Shown here: positions 47,471 to 56,231 of the stretch, piece after piece
Layout of the letters: the number at the start of each line of letters is the position of its first letter
Position numbering within the stretch: position 1 is the stretch's first letter
Notes under the pieces: model-generated
Seen by the model: only the letters and a program-made list of their open reading frames with translations
The model's database searches: none
What the model was told of the DNA's origin: nothing
NCBI GenBank assembly: GCA_902790215.1
Contig: CADAQX010000005.1
Span: forward strand, 62,001 to 126,000
Length of the DNA stretch: 64,000 nucleotides
Direction of reading: 5' to 3'
DNA from: an uncultured Bacteroidota bacterium
GTDB taxonomy: Bacteria; Bacteroidota; Bacteroidia; Bacteroidales; P3
Made by a program: the position numbers and the translations under genes

Positions 47471-50400
47471 CTAACGGGGCGAGGCGGGCGACAGGTTCAG
47501 ATTGGCGAGGCAGACGGCATATTCGTTGTCGTCGTCCATCGGGCTCCAGGCTACGACGAAGCTGACTTCAGCCGAGGTCACTTGATAGCCTTTGGCCTCG
47601 AGTTTTGTCATCTCTTCTTTGCGGGATTGCGACAGGACGGCCACACCTTCGTTCTGCATGGAGTAGAGGAATCCGTTGGAGTAGCGCAGTGGGTCGCCGC
47701 TGCGCAGTTTCATGACAACGCTCTTGTTGTTTTTGAAATAGTCGAGGTAAACATCGCGGTGGGTGAGGGCGATGCTAATCGGTATGCGGGTGGAGGGTTC
47801 GACGTGATGGCGGACGGGTGCGGCCATATCGCAGAACGGTTGGGTTGATGAAACGGTGTGGATGTAAAGGTTGCGTTTGGCGCGGGTAAGGCCTACATAC
47901 AGGGCGCGCAGCGCGGGGGCATCCGTTTCGCGGAGCAGAGGCGCCACCAGATGCACGGTGTCGAACTCGCGGCCTTTGGCTTTGTGGATGGTAGAGATGA
48001 ACACGGTCTTTCCGTCGGGGGAGGTAAAGTCTTCGATGTTTGACTCGTAGAGGTATTCGATTAGGTCGCTGTAGTAGATTGTGCGGTGTGTTGCCTCGAA
48101 GTCGGCGAAGAACTGTTTCAGCACGTCAACGCATTTGCTGGTGCCGTATTGTTGCAGGGTGCGCGATTTGGCGGTGTTCCAAAGGCTGTCGGGCAGAGTG
48201 CTCCCGGTGTCGGTGGGCAGTTGCTGGAGGAAATAGCGTATCTCGGCCAGATGGTAGAAAGAGAAGCCCCCAATGGTTAGAATGAGTTTGGTGTGCAGCC
48301 CTTGCTGTTGCAGCAGATAATCCAGCTGCATGGCTTCCTCGTTGGTACGGGTGAGTACGCAGGCGGTTTCGCCTTCCCGGTATGATCGGGTTATGGTGTC
48401 GATGGTTTCGCTGAGGAAGGGGCTGTGGTCGTACAGGTGCAGTTCGAGGGTGCCGATGTCGCTGGTGGATGCGGTGCAGGGCGTTTGTTTCATCCTGTCG
48501 GGGATGAGGGTGGCAAAACGGTTGGAGAGGTTGACAATGGCCTGTGTGCTGCGGTAGTTGGTGGTCATTTCGTAGAGGGTGGCGTGATGGTCGGTGACGA
48601 GAGCCTTGAGGTGCGCGGAGTCGGAGCCGCGGAAGGCATAGATGTTCTGGTCGTCGTCGCCCACAGCTATCACGCGCATGTCCTCGTTGCGGTGCATGAG
48701 AGCCAGCAGGAGTCGGTTCTCGTCGGATCCCATGTCCTGCGCCTCGTCGATGACGAGAACGCTTTTGGCAATCTTCGATTCCTCCACTTCGCCGTTCTCG
48801 ATCATCATGGCCGCCTGATTCACCACGTTGCCGGCTTCGGCCAGCGTGCCCAGTTTGCCGAGCAGGTCGAAGCTATAGGAGTGGAAGGTTTTGATTTCTA
48901 CATAGTGCGCTGCATTGCCGATGAGTTCTATGAGCCGTTTCTTGAATTCCGTTGCCGCCGAGCGGGAGAAGGTGAGCATGAGCAGTTGCTCGTGTTTGAC
49001 GTCTTCGAGGAGCAGCAGAGAGGCCAGTTTGTGTACCAGCACCCGTGTTTTGCCGCTGCCGGGACCTGCGGCCACCACGATGTATTTCGACTGCTTGTCG
49101 TTGATGATTTGCAGTTGCCGCTCGTCGAGACAGCCGAATATCTGATGGTATTTGGCCGGGGTGATATTGTTGTTGATTTCCGATTTGCGCTCGCCTTTGA
49201 AGTATTTGTCAATGAACTTGCGGTAGTCCATCTGGAAGTAGTCGTTGACGAACTGCAGTGCGGCGTCGTAGTCGCGAACCATGAGATTGGCGTATTCGCC
49301 CACGATGTGGATTTGACGTATTCGCTGTTTGTAGAATTCGTCGAGCATGCGGTAATGCTCTTTGGTGTAGCGGGTTTTCCGTTCGGTTTTCAGTTTCAGC
49401 TGCAGGGTGTTGTATATCACCAGAAAGCCGCCTTCTATCTTCAGCAAGGAGGTCTTGGTGAGGTAGAGCAGCGCCTCTTCGATGTCGCCAAGAGTCACTT
49501 CCCTGCTGTTGCCGAACTGCATCTGTTGGTTAGACTGAAGATAAAGGTTCAGCAGTTCCACTTCGGAGAAGTTGACCAGCGACTTGCGGTCGGGGTCAAT
49601 GGCTGTTCCTGCTTGACTCTTGCTGCTGGTGGTCGAGAGAAGGTTGCGCACGATGAAACGGCAGATATCCATGCGGAGTTCGAACCTTGCCATGATGGTG
49701 GGAGGGTCGGTTTGCAGTTCTATGCTGACGTTGCCGGCTGCGGTGTGTTCCTCTTTGCGGATGTAGCCCTTGAGCGACAGGAAGTAGAGGAGGGTTTTGA
49801 TGCGGCGTATGGTGCAGTTGGGTATCTCATCACGGTTGGCTGATGCGTTCAGCTCTTTGTAGTTGAGGAGTGTGATGCCGGGGGTGAGATGCGACAGGAT
49901 GTATTGCTCTAGTTTGAGGGTTTGCTCCAGCTCTTTGGCGGTGGTGCTTTTGGTTATCCAAGCCTGCATGTCGCGTGAGTCGGCAAGTATCCCTTCCTGG
50001 CGCATGAGATTGACGTTGCGAATGACGGTCTCCTTTTGCATGCCCAGTATGTCGGCTAAGTAGTCAATGCGGCTTTCGGCTTCGCTGTCGCGGCTGCCTG
50101 CTGTCGCACGGCTGCTGATGAGGGAGTGGATGATGCGTGCCGCTTCCTCGCGATTGGTTTCGTCAAAGAGGGGAGAGCGGGTCAGCCGGGAGCGAGCCTC
50201 GTCCATGTTGCCGACGGTGATGCCTGTGGCAAAGATGTGCGGGACGTTGTTGCCCCGTTCGATGAATCCGGCTTCTTCGAGTGCGGCAATGGCGGCCTTT
50301 ACGCGGGTCTCGATGTCGGTGGTTTCCTCACCCCAGCCTGCTTGGCGGGCAATCTCCAGCGGTGAGCAGTTGATGTGCGACTGCTTTTGTGTCAAGGTCT

Positions 50401-52252
50401 TGATGGCTTGCCACACTTGCTGGATTTCGCTGATGCTGAGTTTTGTCTGGTTGAGGAGGATGAAGTGTTTGTCGAGGTCGCTGTCGCTGTAGAGCACATA
50501 GCATTCGGCCTCCATGCTGGGGTCGCGTCCGGCGCGTCCGGCTTCCTGTACGTAGTTTTCTAACGAGTCGCTGATGTCGTAGTGTATCACCAGCCCCACA
50601 TCCTTTTTGTCCACCCCCATGCCGAATGCCGAGGTGGCCACGATTACCTGAGTCTCTCCGCTCATGAAGGCGTTCTGGTTGCGCACTTTGGCTTCGGCCT
50701 CCATCTTGCCGTTGAAGGGGAGCGCTTTGATGCCGTCGGCGCAGAGGTGTTCGCTCAGTTCTTTTGTCCTGCGGGTGCGTGACACATACACGATAGTAGG
50801 GCAGTTGCGGCCAAGGATGATGTTGCGCAGCAGGTTGTATTTGTCGCCCGAAGTGTCGGAGTGGATGACCGAATAGCGGAGGTTTTTCCGCTCGGCAGAG
50901 GCGGCGAAGATTTTGAGCGTAATGCCCAGCTCTTGCTGGAAGTAATCGACGATGTCGCTGATGACCTTTTGCTTGGCGGTGGCGGTGAAGCAAGATACGG
51001 GGATGGGAGAGAGCTGGTGTTTGTCTTCCTGCAGTTGCCGGATGAATTTGCCTATATAGAGGTAATCCACCCGGAAGTCGTGTCCCCAAGCCGAGAAGCA
51101 GTGGGCTTCGTCGATGACAAAGCGCACGATGTTGCGCCCGAGGAGTAATCTCTGGATGGTGGCCGAGAGCAGCATTTCGGGGGAGATGTAGAGCAGGTTG
51201 GCGGCTCCAGAGGCTACTTGCTCCACAGCATTGGCGCGTTCTATGGGGTCGAGCAGGCCGTTGATGGTGACGGCATCTTGTATGCCCCGCTCCGCAAGGT
51301 TATCTACTTGGTCTTTCATCAGCGACTGCAGCGGGGAGAGGATGACGGTGAGGCCGTGTGTGTTGCGTCCGGCCATGAGGGCGGGAATCTGAAAGGTGAG
51401 GGATTTGCCACCGCCTGTCGGGAAGATGGTCAGCAGCGACTCGCCCCGTATGGCGGCCTCTACGGCCTGTTGCTGCATGGGTACACCATCGAAGGTGCGG
51501 AATGAGTCGAACCCAAAGAAGTCCTTCAACCCTTGGTGGGCATCCAGTCGGCTGCGGCAATAGTCGCAGTTGCCGCACGGGGTGTTGCGCAAGAAGTTCA
51601 TGACATTGGCCACTTTGGGATAGTTGCGCATCACCCAGGCCGGGGTTATCGACACAATGTCGTCGGCACCGATCACCGCCAGCGTATAGGCCAGTTCTAC
51701 GGGGTAATGATGTATAACCGCTGCCAGATTGGCGTGGCTGCACAGTTGGCCTTTGTATTCGTTGAGTATCAGCTCGGGCAGCGGCATCTCCTTGAAGGAG
51801 ACTTCGAGATGTTCAAAGAATCCGCTAAATTCTTTTTTGTCGTGCAGCAGGTGGTAATAGATGGCTTGACGGGTGGCGAGGAGTTGATTCCATGCGGCCA
51901 CTTCGTCGTGAAAGAGTTCCTGAGCCCTCAGGGCATCGCTGAGGGGGTTGTTCAGCTCGTCGGTAACCAGCTTATAGTCTTTCACCAGACGGTGATAGGG
52001 CTTCTTTGGGAAAAGCAGGGGCGAGAGGAACAGCGTGTCGATAAATAGGTGACCGGCTGCCTTGGGATAGCCGATGTATTTCAGGTCGTGTTTTAGGATA
52101 TTGTGTCCGCACCAGGTCTCGCAGTCCGATACAAAAGAGTCAAAATCGGCGGCATTATGGGTGTGCAGGGTTGCGCCGTCGTCGCGCACTGCACCGTAGT
52201 CGGTTATTTTCCCGTTTTGGATGCTGACCTCTGTATCGATGAATGCTATCAT
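47471..52252 (-). CDS. exonuclease-RecQ-UvrD fusion helicase
   Basis: 1593 residues from the ATG at 52252, which overlaps the glycosyltransferase stop (ATGA); a longer frame to 52396 is unlikely. Residues 1-150: DnaQ-like exonuclease (AFIDTEVS with Asp6/Glu8; GHNILKHDLKY). About 225-240: CGNCDYC metal cluster. About 260-620: RecQ helicase (TIFPTGGGKSL near 280, FVIDEAHCFSAWGHDFR near 384, QEAGRAGRD). Middle: winged-helix/linker. About 1050-1500: UvrD-type helicase (AAGPGSGKTRVL near 1064, LVIDEAQDMGSDE, VGDDDQNIYAFRG, STIHKAKGREFD near 1426, ALYVGLTRAKRNLYIH). It probably acts in DNA repair or recombination, combining two opposite-family motors and a nuclease. Confidence 0.9.
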   Translation of the reverse strand: MIAFIDTEVSIQNGKITDYGAVRDDGATLHTHNAADFDSFVSDCETWCGHNILKHDLKYIGYPKAAGHLFIDTLFLSPLLFPKKPYHRLVKDYKLVTDELNNPLSDALRAQELFHDEVAAWNQLLATRQAIYYHLLHDKKEFSGFFEHLEVSFKEMPLPELILNEYKGQLCSHANLAAVIHHYPVELAYTLAVIGADDIVSITPAWVMRNYPKVANVMNFLRNTPCGNCDYCRSRLDAHQGLKDFFGFDSFRTFDGVPMQQQAVEAAIRGESLLTIFPTGGGKSLTFQIPALMAGRNTHGLTVILSPLQSLMKDQVDNLAERGIQDAVTINGLLDPIERANAVEQVASGAANLLYISPEMLLSATIQRLLLGRNIVRFVIDEAHCFSAWGHDFRVDYLYIGKFIRQLQEDKHQLSPIPVSCFTATAKQKVISDIVDYFQQELGITLKIFAASAERKNLRYSVIHSDTSGDKYNLLRNIILGRNCPTIVYVSRTRRTKELSEHLCADGIKALPFNGKMEAEAKVRNQNAFMSGETQVIVATSAFGMGVDKKDVGLVIHYDISDSLENYVQEAGRAGRDPSMEAECYVLYSDSDLDKHFILLNQTKLSISEIQQVWQAIKTLTQKQSHINCSPLEIARQAGWGEETTDIETRVKAAIAALEEAGFIERGNNVPHIFATGITVGNMDEARSRLTRSPLFDETNREEAARIIHSLISSRATAGSRDSEAESRIDYLADILGMQKETVIRNVNLMRQEGILADSRDMQAWITKSTTAKELEQTLKLEQYILSHLTPGITLLNYKELNASANRDEIPNCTIRRIKTLLYFLSLKGYIRKEEHTAAGNVSIELQTDPPTIMARFELRMDICRFIVRNLLSTTSSKSQAGTAIDPDRKSLVNFSEVELLNLYLQSNQQMQFGNSREVTLGDIEEALLYLTKTSLLKIEGGFLVIYNTLQLKLKTERKTRYTKEHYRMLDEFYKQRIRQIHIVGEYANLMVRDYDAALQFVNDYFQMDYRKFIDKYFKGERKSEINNNITPAKYHQIFGCLDERQLQIINDKQSKYIVVAAGPGSGKTRVLVHKLASLLLLEDVKHEQLLMLTFSRSAATEFKKRLIELIGNAAHYVEIKTFHSYSFDLLGKLGTLAEAGNVVNQAAMMIENGEVEESKIAKSVLVIDEAQDMGSDENRLLLALMHRNEDMRVIAVGDDDQNIYAFRGSDSAHLKALVTDHHATLYEMTTNYRSTQAIVNLSNRFATLIPDRMKQTPCTASTSDIGTLELHLYDHSPFLSETIDTITRSYREGETACVLTRTNEEAMQLDYLLQQQGLHTKLILTIGGFSFYHLAEIRYFLQQLPTDTGSTLPDSLWNTAKSRTLQQYGTSKCVDVLKQFFADFEATHRTIYYSDLIEYLYESNIEDFTSPDGKTVFISTIHKAKGREFDTVHLVAPLLRETDAPALRALYVGLTRAKRNLYIHTVSSTQPFCDMAAPVRHHVEPSTRIPISIALTHRDVYLDYFKNNKSVVMKLRSGDPLRYSNGFLYSMQNEGVAVLSQSRKEEMTKLEAKGYQVTSAEVSFVVAWSPMDDDNEYAVCLANLNLSPASPR

Positions 52253-53196
52253 ACTGTTATTTGCCAAGTGGCGGCCAGGCGTTTTTTCCGTTTGGAGGGG
52301 AAGAGAAGGTCTTTTGTTCTCCTTTTGAGGTATTTCCCTATGGGTCTGCGCACATGGCAGCATTTGTAGGGAGATAGACGGCGGTAGTGCTCCCAAAGGC
52401 TGTGGTAGGGTCCGCCGCTATAGCGGTAATTCCAAGGCTTGTGTCTGCCGCAGTAGTGGATGATTACCGCTTGGGAGAGCTCTTGCATGAGGGTGTTTTG
52501 GTAGTGCTCGGGGAAGTCGGTCCAGTATGCCTTATAGAGGTTCTTCGTCTGCAGATTGTATCGCTCGGGTAGCCATTCTGTGCTCTCGTGGAGTGTGCCG
52601 TTGAGCACATCCTGATCCATGTAGGGCAGGTTGCCGTGGTTTTCCCGAATGTAGTCGAGCATACGGGTCCCTATGTCGTTCTGCCGCCAGTAGTCGAGGT
52701 TTAGCATTACCACGCCGGCGTTAAAGTAGCCGTATTTCCGGTCGTATTGCAGGTGGTCGTAGGAGTTGTTCTCAAAGGTCATCCAGCCGTCTTTGACTCC
52801 GGCGATGGCTTTCCCTTCAAGGTCGGTAGCCCACATGGGTTCGAGGCTGCCCGCCACAATGATGTCGCAGTCGAGGTAGAGGACTTTTGACACTTCGCGG
52901 GGCAGCAGCTGGGTGGCCAGGATTCGGTAGTATGTGGGTTGTGAGATATGGCAGAAGGATTGGTTGATGGGGAAGTCTGCAGTCTGTTTGCTGTCCACCT
53001 TCACGATGTGCAGGGCTTGGCCGTATTTGGTTCCAAGTTGCTTATATTTCTGCTGGTTCCTTGAAGAAAACGACTCATCCACCAGAACAAACACACTTAG
53101 TTTGCTCTTGCGGTTGTTCTCGAAGAGAGAGGTGAGCATCACGCCGCAGTAGGGGGCGAAGTCGTTGTCGGTGGCGCAGATTACGTTGATGGACAT
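52249..53196 (-). CDS. GT8-family glycosyltransferase
   Basis: 315 residues from the ATG at 53196; the frame runs on to 53283 but that part is octamer repeat. It is a LgtC/glycogenin-type retaining transferase: INVICATDNDFAPYCGVML at the start, the metal-binding Asp109-Cys-Asp111 in LYLDCDIIVAGSL, FNAGVVMLNL and DQDVLNG, and a HYCGRHKPW C-terminal metal-site region. The basic, Arg/Lys-rich tail suggests membrane association. It likely adds a sugar to lipopolysaccharide or another surface glycan. It overlaps the giant helicase gene by 4 bases, an odd pairing. Confidence 0.88.
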   Translation of the reverse strand: MSINVICATDNDFAPYCGVMLTSLFENNRKSKLSVFVLVDESFSSRNQQKYKQLGTKYGQALHIVKVDSKQTADFPINQSFCHISQPTYYRILATQLLPREVSKVLYLDCDIIVAGSLEPMWATDLEGKAIAGVKDGWMTFENNSYDHLQYDRKYGYFNAGVVMLNLDYWRQNDIGTRMLDYIRENHGNLPYMDQDVLNGTLHESTEWLPERYNLQTKNLYKAYWTDFPEHYQNTLMQELSQAVIIHYCGRHKPWNYRYSGGPYHSLWEHYRRLSPYKCCHVRRPIGKYLKRRTKDLLFPSKRKKRLAATWQITV

Positions 53197-53290
53197 GAAG
53201 ATTTGAATGTGTGAATGTTTGAATATTGCTTGAATGCTTGAATGTGTAAATGCTTGAGTGAAAATGCTCAAACAATCAAGCAATCAACAG
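53197..53290. repeat. convergent octamer array before the GT8 gene
   Basis: Units TTTGAATG, TGTGAATG, TGCTTGAA and TGTAAATG face CTCAAACA and ATCAAGCA in the last 30 bases. The array touches the GT8 start codon and nearly reaches the stop of the next gene. Confidence 0.75.
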
Positions 53291-53304
53291 ATTGACGAAT
53301 CCAA

Positions 53305-53760
53305 TTATTCGATGGTGAACTTGAAACTGCGGTACTTGGTAGAGGTGGAGGGGTTTTCGGTGACGCGGAGTTTCTCGTTGCCGAAGCTCATGATGCGGCT
53401 GTCGTCGAGGTTCTCGGTGCGGTAGGTGGCAAAGAGGCCGTAGAAGATGTCGAGGAACTCCTGGGAGCGGATGTCGATGAGCAGTTCGTAGCACATTTCG
53501 TATTGCGCGTCGAGCTTGAAGGTGCAGCGGTAGTCGGCCGTGTTGATAATCATCACGCCTTCCACACCGTTGCCCGCGGGCATGTAGGTGATGTCGAACG
53601 ACTGGCTTTCAGCGCGCTCGTTGCCCACAAAGGCACCCAGCGACTGGATGATGTGGTGCGCGTCGCGTCCCAGCTGTTCGGGGATATAGTCGGGTTGAGC
53701 CTGGCTCCAGGCAGTGAGGCCTGCAATGAGCGTCAGGAGGAAAAATGCTGTTTTTTTCAT
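53305..53760 (-). CDS. secreted protein of unknown function
   Basis: 151 residues with a signal peptide (MKKTAFFLLTLIAGLTAWSQ). The mature part is a small alpha/beta domain (FDITYMPAGNGVEGVMIINT, YRCTFKLDAQYEMCYELLID). I do not recognise it. It overlaps the nucleoside phosphorylase stop by 4 bases (53757-53760), so it is translated in coupling with that gene. Phosphorylase, secreted protein and GT8 genes run in one direction. Confidence 0.65.
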   Translation of the reverse strand: MKKTAFFLLTLIAGLTAWSQAQPDYIPEQLGRDAHHIIQSLGAFVGNERAESQSFDITYMPAGNGVEGVMIINTADYRCTFKLDAQYEMCYELLIDIRSQEFLDIFYGLFATYRTENLDDSRIMSFGNEKLRVTENPSTSTKYRSFKFTIE

Positions 53761-54629
53761 TGTTTTGAAAGTCTTTCGATAATGGTTCCGATTGTGTTGC
53801 GCATGGGGCCGTGATAGTCGTTGAGGAATGTCCCTGCCGGGCGGTTGGCGATAATGAGGCAGACGGTGAGGGCATCGTGGCCTAATGCCTGGGAGAAGCC
53901 GTAGATGGCAGAAGTCTCCATCTCCAGATTGGTGACGGGTGTGCCGTTCCAGCTAAAGGCGGCCAGCTTCTCGTTGAGTTTTTCGATGCTGGGAGCCAGC
54001 CGTATGTCGCGCCCTTGGGGACCGTAGAAACCGGGTGCGGTGGCGGTGATGCCGATGTGCATGCCTTCGGCCACCTGTTTCAGCAACTTTTCGCTGCCTT
54101 TGACACAATAGGGTGTGGCCAGGCGGCTGTCGAGCTGCATGTGCTGGTTGAAGGCGGCTTCCATCTCTTTCTCAAAGCCTTCGTCGTTGTGACGGTAGTA
54201 GTTGAGCAGACCGTCGAGACCTATGGCGTAGCGTGCGGCCACAAGGCTGCCGCAGTCCACTTCGGGGCGCAGCGAGCCGCTGGTGCCGATGCGGATGAGA
54301 TTCAGCCGCCGGTGGTTGGGCAGTACGGTGCGGGTGGCGAGGTCGAAGTTGGCGGCAGCGTCCAGCTCGGTGACCACGATGTCGATGTTGTCGCAGCCCA
54401 TACCGGTGGAGAGTGCTGTGAAACGGGTGCCGTGATAGCGTCCCGTGAGGGCATGCAGTTCGCGGTTGTGCGACTCGTACTCAATGCTGTCGAAGATTTC
54501 TTTGAACATATTGACCCTATCGGGGTCGCCTACCAAAAGCACATTGTCGGCGAGGGTGTCGCCGGTAAGATGAATGTGGTAAAGGCTCCCGTTGGGAGCC
54601 AATACCAGTTCGCTTTCTTTTATTGCCAT
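53757..54629 (-). CDS. nucleoside phosphorylase (uridine phosphorylase-like)
   Basis: 290 residues. The PNP/UDP family pattern is clear: VLLVGDPDRVNMFKE, TGRYHGTRFTALSTGMGCDN, LIRIGTSGSLRPEVDCGSLV and NLEMETSAIYGF (phosphate and ribose binding). These enzymes split nucleosides with phosphate in salvage. Length and motif spacing favour uridine phosphorylase over purine phosphorylase, but substrate cannot be fixed. Overlaps the next gene by ATGA. Confidence 0.88.
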   Translation of the reverse strand: MAIKESELVLAPNGSLYHIHLTGDTLADNVLLVGDPDRVNMFKEIFDSIEYESHNRELHALTGRYHGTRFTALSTGMGCDNIDIVVTELDAAANFDLATRTVLPNHRRLNLIRIGTSGSLRPEVDCGSLVAARYAIGLDGLLNYYRHNDEGFEKEMEAAFNQHMQLDSRLATPYCVKGSEKLLKQVAEGMHIGITATAPGFYGPQGRDIRLAPSIEKLNEKLAAFSWNGTPVTNLEMETSAIYGFSQALGHDALTVCLIIANRPAGTFLNDYHGPMRNTIGTIIERLSKQ

Positions 54630-54639
54630 TGTTAAAGGT

Positions 54640-54690
54640 GTTGATCGGAATAATCGGAGTGTGCTGAGTATTCTGAATAATTGGAATTAA
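54640..54690. repeat. degenerate octamer run
   Basis: Units such as ATCGGAAT, AATCGGAG and GTATTCTGA resemble the 18303-18361 run. It lies between the disordered-tail protein gene and the phosphorylase gene. Confidence 0.45.
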
Positions 54691-54699
54691 CTCGTTCTT

Positions 54700-56052
54700 T
54701 TAACGCTGTGTGCGGCTGGAGGTTCCGCGGCTGCTGCTCTGTGTGCCGCGGGTGGTGCCGCGACTGTTGTTGTCCTGCGACGATGTGTTGGTGCTGCTGG
54801 TGCGGGAAGAGCTGCTGCGCGAAGCGTTGCCGCTGCGTGAAGTGGATGAGGACTTGCTGTCGCTGCTGCGGGTGGCGGGAGCGGTGGAAGAGCTCTTTCT
54901 GCTGTTGTCCGACACATTGCCGCTGCGCGAAGAGGTGCTGGAACTGCGGCCTGTTGTGGTGTTGCCCCGCTCGGTGTTTGTCGAAGGTGTGGATACTCGG
55001 TTGTTGCTATTGTCGCTGCGCGAGGTGCTGGTGCCACGCGTGGGTTCGGCATTGGAGCTGCGGGAAGTGCTGGTGCCACGCGTGGGCTCAGCATTGGAGC
55101 TGCGAGAGGGATTGGCGTTGGTGTTGCCGCGTTTGTTGTCCTCAGTGCGCGAGGTGGAGCTGTTGCCGCGTTTGTTGTTGTCGTCGGAGCGGGTGGCGGT
55201 GCCTTCACGGCCGGTGTTGTTGGTGCCGCGATTGGTCACATTGTTGCCCCGTGTGCTGCCTTCGTTCACTACGCCTGTGCGGCTGGGTGCTGCAGAGGTG
55301 GTTCCGCGACCTGTGGTGCGATCGGTGACCGTGATGGTGTTGTCCTGGCGGTTGCCGGTGATGCGGTTACCTGTACGTCCGGTGGGGTTGTTCTGCACGG
55401 TGCTTGCTGAGCGCGGAGCGGTGACTCGTCCGACCAGCGGCAGGTCGTTGTACTGGTAGCCATTTGTTGTCTCGTGCCAGCCGGGATATTCTTTGCCGGG
55501 AGTGTAGGGCTTGGGAGGAATCGGGGCGGGATGACCCGGAATGCGGCGGTAGTAGGGGTGATAGTGGATGTGGGGGTAGTGACGCCAGTGCCAGCCCGGA
55601 CGGTGGATGTCGTAGTGATAGGTGTAGTAGTATGTCACAGGACGAGCCACACGCACGAAGGGATTGTAGGGAGGCATGACCCATACGAAGGTGGGACGGC
55701 TGTGGGTGTATTTGAAGCGCAGATACTGTGCCGCGCTGTAGATGTTGCGGTTCTGCATCAGGTAGATGCACTCGAGGTCGATGGGCATGTAGATTTCTTC
55801 ACCTGTGTAGGCGTCGTAGCCATAAAGCCAAATCTCGTAGAACGAGGAGCTGATTTGCTCGGCCCACACCTCGTTGATGAGCACGTAGGTGGGCAGCTCG
55901 TTCTCGTAGCCGCAGTAAATCATCAGTTCGTTCTGACTGTTGAGGCAGGCTACGGTGCGCGCTGCCTGGCTGTAGGTGAAATAGAGGATGTTGTTTGCTG
56001 CAACTGTCATTGTGGCCATCATCAGAGCCAGCATTAAAACAATCTTTTTCAT
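54700..56052 (-). CDS. secreted protein with a long Ser/Arg/Thr-rich disordered tail
   Basis: 450 residues from the ATG at 56052, where the signal peptide MKKIVLMLALMMATMTVAAN begins. Residues 20-130 are a small folded domain (YFTYSQAARTVACLNSQNE, YEIWLYGYDAYTGEEIYMP). Residues 135-195 are Tyr/His/Pro-rich. From about 210 to the end the protein is almost only Ser, Arg, Thr, Asn and Gly, with a perfect duplication of SSNAEPTRGTSTSR. The tail should be disordered and strongly positive, perhaps binding peptidoglycan, nucleic acid or glycans (inference). Family unknown. A promoter box lies 60 bases upstream. Confidence 0.75.
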   Translation of the reverse strand: MKKIVLMLALMMATMTVAANNILYFTYSQAARTVACLNSQNELMIYCGYENELPTYVLINEVWAEQISSSFYEIWLYGYDAYTGEEIYMPIDLECIYLMQNRNIYSAAQYLRFKYTHSRPTFVWVMPPYNPFVRVARPVTYYYTYHYDIHRPGWHWRHYPHIHYHPYYRRIPGHPAPIPPKPYTPGKEYPGWHETTNGYQYNDLPLVGRVTAPRSASTVQNNPTGRTGNRITGNRQDNTITVTDRTTGRGTTSAAPSRTGVVNEGSTRGNNVTNRGTNNTGREGTATRSDDNNKRGNSSTSRTEDNKRGNTNANPSRSSNAEPTRGTSTSRSSNAEPTRGTSTSRSDNSNNRVSTPSTNTERGNTTTGRSSSTSSRSGNVSDNSRKSSSTAPATRSSDSKSSSTSRSGNASRSSSSRTSSTNTSSQDNNSRGTTRGTQSSSRGTSSRTQR

Positions 56053-56112
56053 GGTTGCCTGTGGTTTTAGGGTTCTTTGTATATTAGTATTTTTTTTTGT
56101 CGATTTATTTTG

Positions 56113-56120
56113 CAAAGATA
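56113..56120 (-). promoter_or_regulatory. -7 promoter box for the disordered-tail protein
   Basis: TATCTTTG on the minus strand, 61 bases before the start codon at 56052. Confidence 0.62.
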
Positions 56121-56231
56121 CAACTTATTTTGCATTTAGTGTGACTTTTTCTTGTCGAGGGTGTGTCTTTTTTTATACGGGAGCCGCTTTGGGGAGGGGT
56201 TAAATTTTTTTGGCAGACAGTGAGGCGGGTG

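Noticed and set aside
48425..49843. 472-residue plus-strand frame inside the giant helicase gene
   Set aside because: Antisense shadow; the minus-strand helicase motifs run through it without break.
53197..53283. N-terminal extension of the GT8 protein
   Set aside because: Encoded by octamer repeats; the family start MSINVICATD begins at 53196.
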